Shown: positions 35,253-44,743, counted from the stretch's first letter. The stretch: 64,000 bases of DNA from JAAXHH01 sp965248395 (GCA_965248395.1 OZ252103.1:2852001-2916000); one strand, 5' to 3'. Program-made: numbers and translations. Notes: generated by a model not told the origin, from the sequence alone.

Positions 35253-35621
35253 ATGTCATTTTACGAAGTGGAATCCTGGGTACCCAAGCCCGATAGTAAA
35301 GTGGATCATGACGAAATGATCCGGACCTGGTTTGCCTTCGTCGAAACCCACAAGGAAGCCCTGTTTCCCGAGTGGCGCTCCGCACGCTATTTCCGCGAAG
35401 TTGAGCGGAATAACGGGCTGCACACGGGCCGGTACGTGATGGTATTCGAATACGTTTCCCACGAAGGATTCCTTGCTTACAAAGCACGGCGGAAAGACTG
35501 GTCGGGACCCTACGCCGAATACAAGAAGGTGGATCCCTACCAGTTCTTCGACCTGAGCACCGTCACCGAAACCTGCTGGATTCCAGAAGAACAGGACCGG
35601 TGGCTGGACTTCACGTCATGA
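35253..35621 (+). CDS. Hypothetical protein, NIPSNAP/EthD-like size
   Basis: This 122-residue soluble protein starts MSFYEVESWVPKPD and contains aromatic-rich segments (WFAFVETHKEALFPEW, RYVMVFEYVSHEG), a composition resembling ferredoxin-like alpha+beta barrel (dimeric alpha-beta) proteins. I cannot assign a family. An upstream longer frame (start 35223) runs through a short imperfect repeat GGACCAGAC and is unlikely to be translated. It is followed 13 bases on by the arginase-fold gene. Confidence 0.6.
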   Translation: MSFYEVESWVPKPDSKVDHDEMIRTWFAFVETHKEALFPEWRSARYFREVERNNGLHTGRYVMVFEYVSHEGFLAYKARRKDWSGPYAEYKKVDPYQFFDLSTVTETCWIPEEQDRWLDFTS

Positions 35622-35634
35622 GATCGGACGCATC

Positions 35635-36399
35635 GTGAATAATCAGTACATACTGACCCCGTACTTCCTTGACCGTCATGACCCGGCGCTGATCGACCTG
35701 GCGCGGGAAACCTGGGTCGTCAACACGCCTTCGCTGCAGGGCGAAGGTGAAATGGCCCGAACCCTTTGCGTGCACCGGCCCCTTGCAGATCTGGTCGCCG
35801 AAGCGGCGGCGAAGGGCATACGCCCGGTCAGCGTGGCCGGCGACTGCTGCGCGACCATCCCGGTGATGGCTGGACTCAACCGCGCGGGCATCCATCCGGT
35901 CTTCCTCTGGCTCGATGCACATGGGGATTTCAACACCTGGGAAACCACGCCAAGCGGATTTCTGGGCGGCATGCCGCTGGCCATGATGGTCGGTCTCGGC
36001 GAACAGACCTTCATCGAGAACGTGGGCATGAATTCGCTGCCCGACGCGGATGTCATCCTTTCGGACGGACGGGACCTGGATCCCGGGGAACGTAAACTGG
36101 TCGAAGCTTCCCGGCTAAGGTATTTTCCGAACGTACTCGAACTCCTGAACTGCGATCTTTCGGACCGGCCGGTCTATATCCATTTCGACACCGATATCCT
36201 CGACCCTTCAGAGGCTCCCGCCATGGGTTATCCAGCGCCCGGAGGTCCTCCTTCCGCCGACCTCGAACGGGTATTCCGGCAACTCGCGGAGCACTGCGAT
36301 ATTGCCGCGCTGTCCATATCCACCTGGCGCACCAGCATGGATGAAGACGGCCGGAGCGAAGCGATCTGCATGCGGCTTTTCGACCTGTTGACGGGTTGA
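35635..36399 (+). CDS. Arginase-fold protein with altered metal site
   Basis: This 254-residue protein has the ureohydrolase metal motifs WLDAHGDFN (Asp-Ala-His-x-Asp) and HFDTDILDP (Asp-x-Asp-x-x-Asp). The first motif, normally GGDH, is here AGDCCA, so the His ligand is replaced by Cys. The family includes arginase, agmatinase, guanidinobutyrase and formimidoylglutamase, working on guanidino compounds with Mn or Ni. The change may shift the metal or the activity. The adjacent CaiB-type gene overlaps closely, so they are probably co-transcribed. Confidence 0.85.
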   Translation: MNNQYILTPYFLDRHDPALIDLARETWVVNTPSLQGEGEMARTLCVHRPLADLVAEAAAKGIRPVSVAGDCCATIPVMAGLNRAGIHPVFLWLDAHGDFNTWETTPSGFLGGMPLAMMVGLGEQTFIENVGMNSLPDADVILSDGRDLDPGERKLVEASRLRYFPNVLELLNCDLSDRPVYIHFDTDILDPSEAPAMGYPAPGGPPSADLERVFRQLAEHCDIAALSISTWRTSMDEDGRSEAICMRLFDLLTG

Positions 36400-36428
36400 C
36401 CTCCGCCCGGTACCACGGAGCGAGACCC

Positions 36429-37640
36429 ATGCTCACCGCCCAATCCCTCTTCGAAGACCTCGTCGTAATAGAAGCCGCAAACGTACTGGCTGGACCGGCC
36501 GTGGGCATGTTCTTCGCAGAACTTGGCGCAACCGTGATCAAAGTGGAGAATATCAGGACCGGCGGCGATACGACCCGTCACTGGAAACTGCCGTCGGAAG
36601 ACGCCAACACCGATGTATCCGCCTACTTCTCTTCGGTTAACTGGGGAAAGAAGTCTATAGGCATCGACCTGTCCGCGTCGGAAGGGCGCGAGGTCATGCT
36701 GGACCTGGTACGCCGGGCCGACATCTTCCTGCAGAGTTTTAAATCGGGGGACGCCGAGAAGTTCGGCCTCGATTACGGAAGGCTGCGCGAGGTCAACGAC
36801 CGACTCCTCTACGCCGACATAACCGCCTTCGGCGCCGACGACGACCGCCCCGGGTTCGACGCCGTGCTCCAGGCGGAGACCGGTTTCATGGGCATGAACG
36901 GCACGGAGGACAGCGGTCCTGTTAAAATGCCGGTAGCCCTAATCGACCTGCTTCTGGCGCATCAGCTAAAAGAAGCCCTGCTGATCGCCCTCATAGAACG
37001 CATGCGGTCCGGCCGCGGCTCGTACAACACGGTCTCGCTCTTCCACGCCGGCGTTTCCTCACTCGCCAACCAGGCGGCGAACTACCTGGTCGCAGGGTCC
37101 GTGCCGGGCCGCGCGGGTTCCGACCACCCGAACATCGCGCCTTACGGGACCGCATACGACACGCTGAACGGCGATCCCGTCGTGCTGGCCGTCGGCACGG
37201 ACAGCCAGTTCCAGGCGCTTTGCGAAGTGCTGGGCATGCCGGAGGCGGCGACGGACGCGCGGTTCAGTACAAACCGGCAACGGGTCGTTCACCGCGACGC
37301 GCTGAACGCCCTGCTGGCGCATCGAATCGGTCAACAGGAAAGAGCGTCCCTGCTGGCCGCGCTTCAGTCCCGGAAAGTGCCGGCCGGCGCGGTCCGGCGG
37401 TTGGACGAGGTCCTTAACGACGCATCCACGGATGCGTTACGGCTTCACGGGGAGCGAACGGACGGCACTACGATCAGCGGATTGCGCACGGTCGCCTTCG
37501 ATAGCGACGCCGTATCTTCCCCGGAAAGACTACGAGTTCCGCCGGGTTTCAACCAGGACCGCCAGAATGTACTCGCGGAAGTCCTGGGCTATACCGAAGA
37601 CCGCATCGAAGGGTTGAAAAAAGCGGGTGCGGTCCTGTAG
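36429..37640 (+). CDS. CaiB/BaiF family CoA-transferase
   Basis: This 403-residue class III CoA transferase begins LFEDLVVIEAANVLAGPAVG with the expected N-terminal GP-rich loop, then VIKVENIRTGGD and ADIFLQSFKSGDAEKFGL, and the ADITAFGADDDRPGFD segment with the catalytic Asp expected near PGFD. It moves CoA between carboxylic acids or racemises 2-methylacyl-CoA. The ATG at 36429 has GGAG about 9 bases upstream and is favoured over a longer frame from 36396. It begins 29 bases after the arginase-fold gene. Confidence 0.9.
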   Translation: MLTAQSLFEDLVVIEAANVLAGPAVGMFFAELGATVIKVENIRTGGDTTRHWKLPSEDANTDVSAYFSSVNWGKKSIGIDLSASEGREVMLDLVRRADIFLQSFKSGDAEKFGLDYGRLREVNDRLLYADITAFGADDDRPGFDAVLQAETGFMGMNGTEDSGPVKMPVALIDLLLAHQLKEALLIALIERMRSGRGSYNTVSLFHAGVSSLANQAANYLVAGSVPGRAGSDHPNIAPYGTAYDTLNGDPVVLAVGTDSQFQALCEVLGMPEAATDARFSTNRQRVVHRDALNALLAHRIGQQERASLLAALQSRKVPAGAVRRLDEVLNDASTDALRLHGERTDGTTISGLRTVAFDSDAVSSPERLRVPPGFNQDRQNVLAEVLGYTEDRIEGLKKAGAVL

Positions 37641-37748
37641 TACTGTCGCTTCCGGGAGGCGTGGAGCAGCGGTTCCGGCTCGCCGCCCCGTATTCGATCC
37701 GCGCGTTTCCAGGCAGCGGCGGCCACCGTCTAAATGACCGGATTTTGG

Positions 37749-37778
37749 TTGCCAGAACAAGAAAAATCGTCGTATATT
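37749..37778 (+). promoter_or_regulatory. Putative promoter for the N-acetyltransferase gene
   Basis: TTGCCA (37749-37754) and TATATT (37773-37778) are separated by 18 bases. They lie about 93 bases before the proposed start codon. Confidence 0.4.
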
Positions 37779-37870
37779 AACACGAGATTAAGAGGTGAGG
37801 GCCCGGAGCACACTGCGCACTGTTATGTTATAGTTCATTATTGCGCCTCGGAATACACAGGGAACCTGGT

Positions 37871-38668
37871 TTGGACGTTAATATCGCAGCCTACAGCGCG
37901 CGCATCGCAGTCAGCGGCCCGCTGCCGCCGACTGCGGCGACGCTGCGCCGCCTGCACCTTGCGCATATGCTGGCCGTGCCCTTCGAGAACCTTGACATCC
38001 ATTGGGGCCACCCGATCGTGCTGGAGGAAGCGCGTCTCTTTGAGAAGCTCGTTACGCAGGGCCGCGGCGGATTCTGTTACGAGCAGAATGGCCTGTTTGC
38101 AGCGGTGCTGCGCGAACTCGGCTTCACGGTCAACCTGCTGGAGGCGCGCGTGGGCGAGAAAACCTGGGAGGACGGCCTCCCCTGGGACCACATGACGCTG
38201 CTGGTCACACTGAAGGAACGCTGGCTGGTGGACGTGGGCTTTGGCGACGGTTTCCGCGAGCCGCTGTTGCTGGACGAGGCGGGGCCACAGACGCGCGAGG
38301 ACGGCATCTGGCGTGTGCAACACGACGGCTGCGAGGGCCGGCATTCAAGCCGCACGGCAGCCGGTGACTGGCATCTTGAGTATCGCTTCCAGCTGCGGCC
38401 ACGTCAGCTGGCGGACTTTACGCCCGGTTGCGAGCATCACCAGAACTCGCCGGAGTCCCATTTTACACAGCAGCGCGTGTGTTCGCTCGCCACGAAGACT
38501 GGGCGCATCACGCTGAACGACCGGCGCCTGATCGTGACGGAAGGGTTCCCGTCACGGGCTCCCGCCGCCAGCGTTACAACGGGAGACGTCCGGCGCCAGG
38601 AACGGGACCTGGCGGACGAGGCGGAGTTTCAGCAGTTGTTGCAGGAGCGCTTCGGAATCGAGCCCTGA
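37871..38668 (+). CDS. Arylamine N-acetyltransferase family protein
   Basis: This 265-residue protein has the NAT catalytic triad: Cys in GRGGFCYEQNG, His in PWDHMTLLV and Asp in VDVGFGDG. The N-terminal PFENLDIHWG segment is typical. It acetylates arylamines or related substrates from acetyl-CoA. The TTG at 37871 has AGGGA 7 bases upstream and is preferred to a TTG at 37841 without such a site. Codon use here leans more to GCG/CTG/CGC than in the neighbours, which might indicate acquisition from elsewhere; this is a weak impression. Confidence 0.85.
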   Translation: MDVNIAAYSARIAVSGPLPPTAATLRRLHLAHMLAVPFENLDIHWGHPIVLEEARLFEKLVTQGRGGFCYEQNGLFAAVLRELGFTVNLLEARVGEKTWEDGLPWDHMTLLVTLKERWLVDVGFGDGFREPLLLDEAGPQTREDGIWRVQHDGCEGRHSSRTAAGDWHLEYRFQLRPRQLADFTPGCEHHQNSPESHFTQQRVCSLATKTGRITLNDRRLIVTEGFPSRAPAASVTTGDVRRQERDLADEAEFQQLLQERFGIEP

Positions 38669-38809
38669 ACCAGGATCAGGCGAGGCGCCGGCTGAGGATG
38701 GGCCGGACGCATTCGTGTTCCCGTTTTCATGGTCATCTCCAGGGCAGGTGAACCACTTGACGGGGGGCGGGTTCGACAGTCACGTGTAATAAACGAAATG
38801 CGAAGTAAT

Positions 38810-39202
38810 ATGAGCGAATTGATCATCGTGGGAGATCGGGTCCTCGTCGAACAGCAGGACGGCGATCAACTGACCGATTCCGGCCTGTACCTGCCCGCCA
38901 CGGTAGTGGAGAAAGAAAAGGTGGGGACCGGTCGCGTGGTCCGGGTTGGACCCGGACACCTGATGCCCAATCCAGACTACACGGAAGGCGATCCGGTCAC
39001 GAAGCCGATGGAATCAGTGCGTTACCTGCCCCTGCAGGCCGAGACGGGCGATTTCGCCTTCTACTTGCGCAAGGAATCCATCGAAATCAACTACCAGAAC
39101 AAGTCCTATGTCATCGTTCCCCACAACGCCATACTGGCACTGGTTCGATCAGACGGAGACGACGTGCTGGACGACCTCAAGGATCTGCTGGGCGATGAGT
39201 AG
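38810..39202 (+). CDS. GroES-like co-chaperonin family protein
   Basis: This 130-residue protein has the Cpn10 core in order: VGDRVLVEQQ near the start, TGRVVRVGPGH in the middle and YVIVPHNAILALV near the end. It is about 30 residues longer than GroES, with additional sequence after the VGPGH turn (LMPNPDYTEGDPVTKPMES) and an acidic tail. No groEL is adjacent. It may be a divergent second copy. The start Met at 38810 follows a weak purine tract; 38798 is an alternative ATG four codons upstream. Confidence 0.75.
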   Translation: MSELIIVGDRVLVEQQDGDQLTDSGLYLPATVVEKEKVGTGRVVRVGPGHLMPNPDYTEGDPVTKPMESVRYLPLQAETGDFAFYLRKESIEINYQNKSYVIVPHNAILALVRSDGDDVLDDLKDLLGDE

Positions 39203-39329
39203 ACCGGTGACCGATTATCCATTACACGAATAGCAAAACCGGCCATGTGTATCGGTAATTACCTTCGACGGGATCAGAAACGAGGCGGCAGATTTTAACG
39301 CCAGCCACATTCCAGGAGGATCACAACCC

Positions 39330-40037
39330 ATGAACAGAACGGCTGCCTATTCGGTTCAGAGGGAAATCCCCGTAGCACAGCTTGGCGTGGATGTGCGGGG
39401 GGCGTTCATCACCCGCACCTACACCCACCTCCTGGGCGCGATCCTGGCCTTTGCGCTGATCGAGATTTACCTGTTCCAAACCGGCATGGCGGAATCGATC
39501 GCCCGGGTATTGCTCGGCGGATCCTGGTTGATCGTGCTGGGCGGGTTCATGATCCTGAGCTGGATCGCGACCCATCTCGCCCACAACTCGCAAACCAAAG
39601 GCGCCCAGTACGGCGCACTGGGGCTCTTCGTCGTCGGCGAAGCGATCATATTCACCCCCTTACTCTACCTGGCTGAAACCGTGGCGCCCGGCGTCATTGA
39701 AAGCGCCGCCACCGTGACGCTCCTCGGGTTTCTCGGGTTGACGATCGTGGCGTTTCATACCCGGAAGGATTTTTCCTTCCTCGGTGGACTGCTTCGCTGG
39801 GGTTTCATCTGCGCGATCGTGCTGATCGTAGCGAGCGTGCTTTTCGGTTTCCAGCTCGGCACGATCTTTACGGTGGCCATGATCGTCCTGGCCGGCAGCG
39901 CGATCCTCTACGACACCTCGAACGTCCTGCACCACTATCCCGAGGACCGGCACGTGGGCGCGGCGCTACAGCTCTTTGCCTCCGTGGCGCTGCTGTTCTG
40001 GTATATTCTGCAGTTTTTCCTGGCTTCAAGGGATTGA
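39330..40037 (+). CDS. Bax inhibitor-1/YccA family membrane protein
   Basis: This 235-residue protein has seven predicted membrane helices with a cytoplasmic N-terminus (TRTYTHLLGAILAFALI) and the family's ATLFDTS-like ILYDTSNVLHHYP Asp near the last helix. Members of the family are calcium-leak or stress-related membrane proteins; YccA modulates FtsH. The ATG at 39330 follows GGAGG about 12 bases upstream. Confidence 0.9.
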   Translation: MNRTAAYSVQREIPVAQLGVDVRGAFITRTYTHLLGAILAFALIEIYLFQTGMAESIARVLLGGSWLIVLGGFMILSWIATHLAHNSQTKGAQYGALGLFVVGEAIIFTPLLYLAETVAPGVIESAATVTLLGFLGLTIVAFHTRKDFSFLGGLLRWGFICAIVLIVASVLFGFQLGTIFTVAMIVLAGSAILYDTSNVLHHYPEDRHVGAALQLFASVALLFWYILQFFLASRD

Positions 40038-40080
40038 ACATCGCTTTTAGCCACAATTTTACCTGCCCGCAGAACGGGCG

Positions 40081-40763
40081 ATGAAGAAGGGGCGGACCAT
40101 GAAAACGATTATCCCCCTGATGCTGTGTTTGTTGCTTACAGGCTGTGAAGGGAAAACCGGTCCCGCCGGACCTCAGGGACCCGACGGACCGCCGGGCGCG
40201 CCCGGTACTGATGGGGCTGTAGGACCGGAAGGGCCCACCGGACCAGAAGGCCCGGAAGGATCCCGAGGGAACCCCAGGTGAAGTACTGGTAATCGACCAG
40301 GCCCTGGTTGGATCGTGGAGTCTTCGGGGCACCGATTTCGCCGAGACGCTGGCGCAGAATTTGCGGGATTACCTGCTGAGTCAATCGGATCCGAATCTGG
40401 ATGAGGCGACCATAGACGGCATCATCGCCGAATTCCTGAGCGAGATGGCGATGGACCTGAACAGTTCGCCCGTTGCGGCCTTCCAACTCAACGCGGACGC
40501 AACGATCGTAGACAACACGGGCGTACAAGGGGGTCTGGACAGTCAGCGCGGGGATGCTGACTTTTATACAGGACGGCGCGGTCGTTTTCGCGGGCAGTTA
40601 CCAGGTAGACGCCAACAATTTCACGCTGACCTTGACCAAGGTTCAGATGCTCCAGCTGATCACCAGTGTGTCCGAAGAACCCTTGACCGAGGATGACCTC
40701 GCTTTCTTCGACATCATGTTTGGTGAGGACGGCGTCGTCAATTACTTCTTTGATCGGGTATGA
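40081..40763 (+). pseudogene. Collagen-like lipoprotein with a lipocalin-like C-terminal part, two frameshifts
   Basis: From ATG 40081 (or ATG 40099) the frame encodes a lipoprotein signal peptide (LMLCLLLTGCEG) and about 15 Gly-x-y triplets (GPAGPQGPDGPPG), but stops at 40279-40281. Continuing the sequence needs a shift into a second frame near 40250-40262, giving EGTPGEVLVIDQALVGSW and an acidic helical stretch. A further shift near 40511-40530 joins a third frame reading VWTVSAGMLTFIQ to its natural stop at 40761-40763. The combined protein would be a 225-residue lipoprotein with a lipocalin-like beta domain. The first shift is inside the repeat. The gene follows the Bax-inhibitor gene by 43 bases and precedes lepB. 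Confidence 0.75.
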
Positions 40764-40876
40764 TCGAGATATTGTAATGCGGGTGAGGCGGAAGACCCGG
40801 ATGTTTAACGTTACGTCATCGCACACTGACTCCACGGGCAGCAGGCCCGTGTCGGTGTCGAGAGCAAAAGGACAGT

Positions 40877-41476
40877 ATGCATCCTAGAATAAAGACCATC
40901 GGCCGGGAGATCGTTTCCTTCGGTCTCATTGCACTGGTACTGCTGGCCGCCCGGTCGACGCTGGCCGATCACTACACCGTCCCTTCCGGTTCCATGGAGT
41001 ACACGCTGATGCCGGGAGATCGGATCTTCGTAGCCAAGTACTCCTTCGGATTCCGCATACCTTTCACGGACTGGAAACTTACCCAGGGCCGAGATGTGGT
41101 ACGCGGTGAAGTGGTCGTGTTCGATTCGCCCTTGGAGGACATCCGCCTCGTGAAGCGGATTGTCGCGGTGGGAGGCGACACCGTTTCCATCCGCAGCGGA
41201 CAGGTTTCCATCAACGGGGTACCGATGGGGTCTACCTCGGATCTGCGCGAAGAATTCTACGGTGAACGCCGGGTCCGATTGAACCAGAGTTACAGTGGAG
41301 GGGAGGACTTCGGTCCGGCCGCCATTCCCCGGGGGTTTCTCCTGGCCATAGGAGATGCCAGGGGAAACAGCAAGGACGGACGCGCCTTCGGGTTCATTAC
41401 GGAGGACGCGGTATACGGCAGGGCCGTGGCCGTCTACTACCGGAGCGGCGACGGCCTGTGCTGGCTGAAGCTGTAG
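40877..41476 (+). CDS. lepB: Signal peptidase I
   Basis: This 199-residue protein has one N-terminal membrane helix (residues 11-30), then the catalytic Ser39 in VPSGSMEYTL and Lys93 in RLVKRIVAVGGD, and the conserved box GDARGNSKDGR near the end. It cleaves signal peptides on the outer face of the cytoplasmic membrane. The small size is like that of Gram-positive-type or short SPases. Its start follows about 110 bases after the frameshifted collagen gene; it is convergent with the M1 peptidase gene. Confidence 0.95.
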   Translation: MHPRIKTIGREIVSFGLIALVLLAARSTLADHYTVPSGSMEYTLMPGDRIFVAKYSFGFRIPFTDWKLTQGRDVVRGEVVVFDSPLEDIRLVKRIVAVGGDTVSIRSGQVSINGVPMGSTSDLREEFYGERRVRLNQSYSGGEDFGPAAIPRGFLLAIGDARGNSKDGRAFGFITEDAVYGRAVAVYYRSGDGLCWLKL

Positions 41477-41489
41477 GGAAACACGGCGC

Positions 41490-43853
41490 CTACCGCGTTT
41501 CCGTCTTCGTATCCTGTGCTTCCTTCTCCTTATCCTCAGCTCTATTCTGCCGCTGCATCGGGTTCTCCGGCGTTTGCTGGCGCTGTTTGAACAGTTGGAA
41601 ACGCGTGGGCTTCGACTGCGGCGGCCAGACGTTGTTGCTCAGGTCGGTATCCGCGGTCTCCAGAAAGGGATCGAGCGTGATCCGTTCCACCGCCTGGTCC
41701 ATGACAAACACCTTGGTTACGCGGTCGTCCCGCAGTCGCCAGATCTCCGCTGGAATCTGCTGCACTTCCTTTGTACCGTCCTCGAATTCGAACTCCAGGA
41801 TCAAAGGCATCACCATCCCGCCGATATTCTCGAAGGTCAGTTCGTAAAAGTGCTTGTCGCTCTCCAGCAGGGCCAGGTCCTCGGAGTCCAGGCGCTTCAG
41901 GTAGTTGTCGTACTCCTCACGGTCGAGGATGGATACTGAGAAAGGATCGTACTTGTTGTAGAAATCGACCAGCGTCGAATCCTGTTGGACCATCGGGTCC
42001 GCAATATCGGACTGGTTGCGCGTGTAGCCGATACCCCTGTTTTCTTCTTCTTTGCCTGCCCGGGCGATTTCCTTCTCCACTTCCGGATTCCGGGTATTAA
42101 TCTGGAACCATTTCACCTCATTCAGCGCGAGATCCACGTGGTCCGTGCCGTAAAACCACCCGCGCCAGAACCAGTCCAGGTCCACCGCGGACGCGTCTTC
42201 CAGGCTGCGGAAGAAATCCTCGGGGGCAGGATGCTTGAACATCCAGCGTTGTGAATAACTGCGGAAGGCATGGTCAAACAGCTTCCGCCCCATGATCGTC
42301 TCCCGGAGGATGTTCAACCCGGTGGCGGTTTTGGCGTAGGCATTGGCGCCGAGCTGGAAGACGGACTCCGAGTTGGTCATGATGGGCGATATCCTCGTCT
42401 GGTCACCCTTCATGTAATTCACGATCCGGTGGGCCGGGCCGCGGCGGGACGGATACTCGGTGTCCCATTCCTGTTCCGCCAGGTACTGGAGAAAGGTGTT
42501 CAGCCCTTCATCCATCCACGTCCACTGCCGTTCGTCCGAATTTACGATCATGGGAAAGTAGTTATGCCCGACTTCGTGGATGATGACGCTGATCATGCCA
42601 TACTTGGTCCGCTCGCTGTAGGTGCCGTCTTTTTCCGGCCGGCCGCCGTTGAAGCAGATCATCGGGTATTCCATGCCGATACGGTTCGTATGTACGGATA
42701 TGGCCGTGGGATAGGGATAGTAGAAGGTGTATTTCGAATAGACGTCGAGCGTATGGGCTACCACCTTGGTGGAATACCGTTCCCAAAGCGGGTTGCCTTC
42801 CTTGGGATAGTAGGACATGGCCATGACTTTCTGGGATCCGGATTGGACCCCCATGGCGTCCCAGATGAACTTGCGTGAACTGGCGAAGGCGAAATCCCGT
42901 ACGTTATCCCCGTGGAATACCCAGGTTTTCTTTTCCGTCGCCCGTCCTTTTTCCGCTTCGATCGCTTCTTCTTCGGTAACGATCATGACGGGATCGTCCG
43001 CCGTTTGGGACCGGCCAAACCGCGCCTGCTGCTCGTCGGTAAGCACTTCCTTCGGATTCTTGAGTACGCCCGTGGCCGCGACGATATGGTCGGCCGGTAC
43101 CGTAATGCTGAACTTGTAGTCCCCGAAGGGCAGGGTGAACTCACCCCGGCCCAGGAATTGCTTGTGCTGCCAGCCTTCCACCTCGTTGTACACTGCCATG
43201 CGGGGAAAGAACTGGGCGATCGCGTAGAGGTAGTTATCGTCTTCCTCGAAGTACTCGTAGCCCGAACGGCCGCCGATTTTCATCCGGTCGTTGATGTTGT
43301 ACCACCACCTGATCTTGAAGGTAAAGGACTTGCCCGGCCGGAGTGGTTCGGGTATGTCCACGCGCATCATCGTTTTGTTAATGGTATGGGGAAGGGGGTT
43401 GTCGCGGCGGTCCCGCACCCACTCGATCTTGAACCCGCCGTCGAAGTCGTTCAACAGCCGCCGTAACTGGGAAAAGCTCATCTGCCCCGAAACCCGTCTG
43501 CCCGCGATTTTACGGGTGTCCGACTCCTTGGCCCGTACGTTCTGGTCGAGTTGCACCCAGAGATAGGCCAGTTCGTCCGGCGAGTTGTTGTGATAGGTTA
43601 TGGTCTCGGTACCATGAAGCCGTTGGGTCGCATCGTCCAACTCGATCTGCAACTCGTAGTCTGCTTCGTTCTGCCAGTACAGGTGGCCGGGCGCACCGGA
43701 AGCCGTCCGGTAAACGTTCGGGGTCGGGGCTTCCTGCTTGATCTGGCGGAACTTGCTCCGGTTGATCGATTCGGGGTCCTTCTGGGCCGTAACGGTGGTG
43801 GACAGGCACGCGATGCTCAGTGTGCACAGGAAATACAAAATGCGCTTCGCCAT
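41490..43853 (-). CDS. Exported M1 family metallopeptidase
   Basis: The 787-residue protein has a signal peptide (MAKRILYFLCTLSIACLS) and the gluzincin motif VIIHEVGHNYFP (His-Glu-x-x-His) followed by the third zinc ligand in WMDEGLNTFLQ, 18 residues on. The N-terminal beta-domain and the C-terminal region with a Glu/Asp-rich end are complete. It is probably periplasmic or outer-membrane-associated and degrades peptides. The ATG at 43853 has a strong AGGAGG site; a longer frame to 43910 is not needed. The divergent DUF6702 gene is a known neighbour of such peptidases in Bacteroidota-like genomes. Confidence 0.9.
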   Translation of the reverse strand: MAKRILYFLCTLSIACLSTTVTAQKDPESINRSKFRQIKQEAPTPNVYRTASGAPGHLYWQNEADYELQIELDDATQRLHGTETITYHNNSPDELAYLWVQLDQNVRAKESDTRKIAGRRVSGQMSFSQLRRLLNDFDGGFKIEWVRDRRDNPLPHTINKTMMRVDIPEPLRPGKSFTFKIRWWYNINDRMKIGGRSGYEYFEEDDNYLYAIAQFFPRMAVYNEVEGWQHKQFLGRGEFTLPFGDYKFSITVPADHIVAATGVLKNPKEVLTDEQQARFGRSQTADDPVMIVTEEEAIEAEKGRATEKKTWVFHGDNVRDFAFASSRKFIWDAMGVQSGSQKVMAMSYYPKEGNPLWERYSTKVVAHTLDVYSKYTFYYPYPTAISVHTNRIGMEYPMICFNGGRPEKDGTYSERTKYGMISVIIHEVGHNYFPMIVNSDERQWTWMDEGLNTFLQYLAEQEWDTEYPSRRGPAHRIVNYMKGDQTRISPIMTNSESVFQLGANAYAKTATGLNILRETIMGRKLFDHAFRSYSQRWMFKHPAPEDFFRSLEDASAVDLDWFWRGWFYGTDHVDLALNEVKWFQINTRNPEVEKEIARAGKEEENRGIGYTRNQSDIADPMVQQDSTLVDFYNKYDPFSVSILDREEYDNYLKRLDSEDLALLESDKHFYELTFENIGGMVMPLILEFEFEDGTKEVQQIPAEIWRLRDDRVTKVFVMDQAVERITLDPFLETADTDLSNNVWPPQSKPTRFQLFKQRQQTPENPMQRQNRAEDKEKEAQDTKTETR

Positions 43854-44137
43854 GGAAAATCCTCCTGGGATTCGTGTTTTCGTCCGCATTTCGAAATTTA
43901 GTGATGGCATGGATACGACAACAGGGGAATATACACAGGGATCGGGACGGTGTAAAGTCCATCCCGGCAGGATAGGGTTTTGACCGCAAGGAACCGCGTT
44001 CTAAAGGTGTAGCCGGACCGAAGAGTCCAGGCCTCAATGTAGTGCGGGCAGAATCTGTTTGCGGCGTCGGGAGAGTTCGGATATGTTCGATTTACACGGC
44101 ACGCGCTGGTTCTCCGTTTCAAATCGGGATAAGCGGA

Positions 44138-44701
44138 ATGCGATCACGACACCCCTTGATCCGTCATACGGCCATGCTGCTGGCCGGTGCGATGCTGGCC
44201 GGTGCGATGCCGGCGACCGAAGCATCCCCAACCGTCGCTACAGATACTCAGACACCCGGAGCCCACCCGTTCTACATCAGCGTTTGCCAGATCGATTACA
44301 ACCCCGATACGGACACGCTGGAGATGTCTTTCCGCATCTTCACGGACGACCTGGAACAAGCCCTTGAAACGATGGGATCGAACCGGCTTCACCTGGGTAC
44401 GGAGCGTGAAGCGGAGAAAGCGGATCTATACATCGGCCGTTATCTCGCGCGTAACGTCGAATTCCAAATAAACGGACGCCGGGTTAACGCCGCTTTTCTT
44501 GGCAAGGAAGTGGACACCGAAGCGACCTGGTGCTACGTGGAGATCGCGGACATACCGGTCCTGGACACCATGACCGTCACGAATACGCTGCTTTTCGAGA
44601 CTTTCGAAGACCAGGTCAATCTCGTCCACGTCAAAGCCAACGATCAGAAGAAGAGCCTGGTATTCAACAGGCAGTTGGTCAGTCAGACGCTGGACTTCTG
44701 A
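44138..44701 (+). CDS. DUF6702 family exported protein
   Basis: This 187-residue protein has a signal peptide containing a tandem 15-base duplication (44179-44208, giving LLAGAMLAGAM), then HPFYISVCQIDYNPDTDTLE, FRIFTDDLEQAL and TWCYVEIAD, all DUF6702-type features. It is probably periplasmic. In other bacteria genes of this family sit beside M1 metallopeptidases, as here. Function is unknown. Confidence 0.85.
   Translation: MRSRHPLIRHTAMLLAGAMLAGAMPATEASPTVATDTQTPGAHPFYISVCQIDYNPDTDTLEMSFRIFTDDLEQALETMGSNRLHLGTEREAEKADLYIGRYLARNVEFQINGRRVNAAFLGKEVDTEATWCYVEIADIPVLDTMTVTNTLLFETFEDQVNLVHVKANDQKKSLVFNRQLVSQTLDF
44179..44208 (+). repeat. Tandem 15-base duplication in a signal-peptide coding region
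   Basis: GCTGGCCGGTGCGAT occurs at 44179-44193 and again directly after at 44194-44208, in frame, duplicating five residues in the hydrophobic core. Confidence 0.9.
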
Positions 44702-44743
44702 GTCCCATGCTTCGACCTATGTCAAATCCATCGAGCCGAGCCC

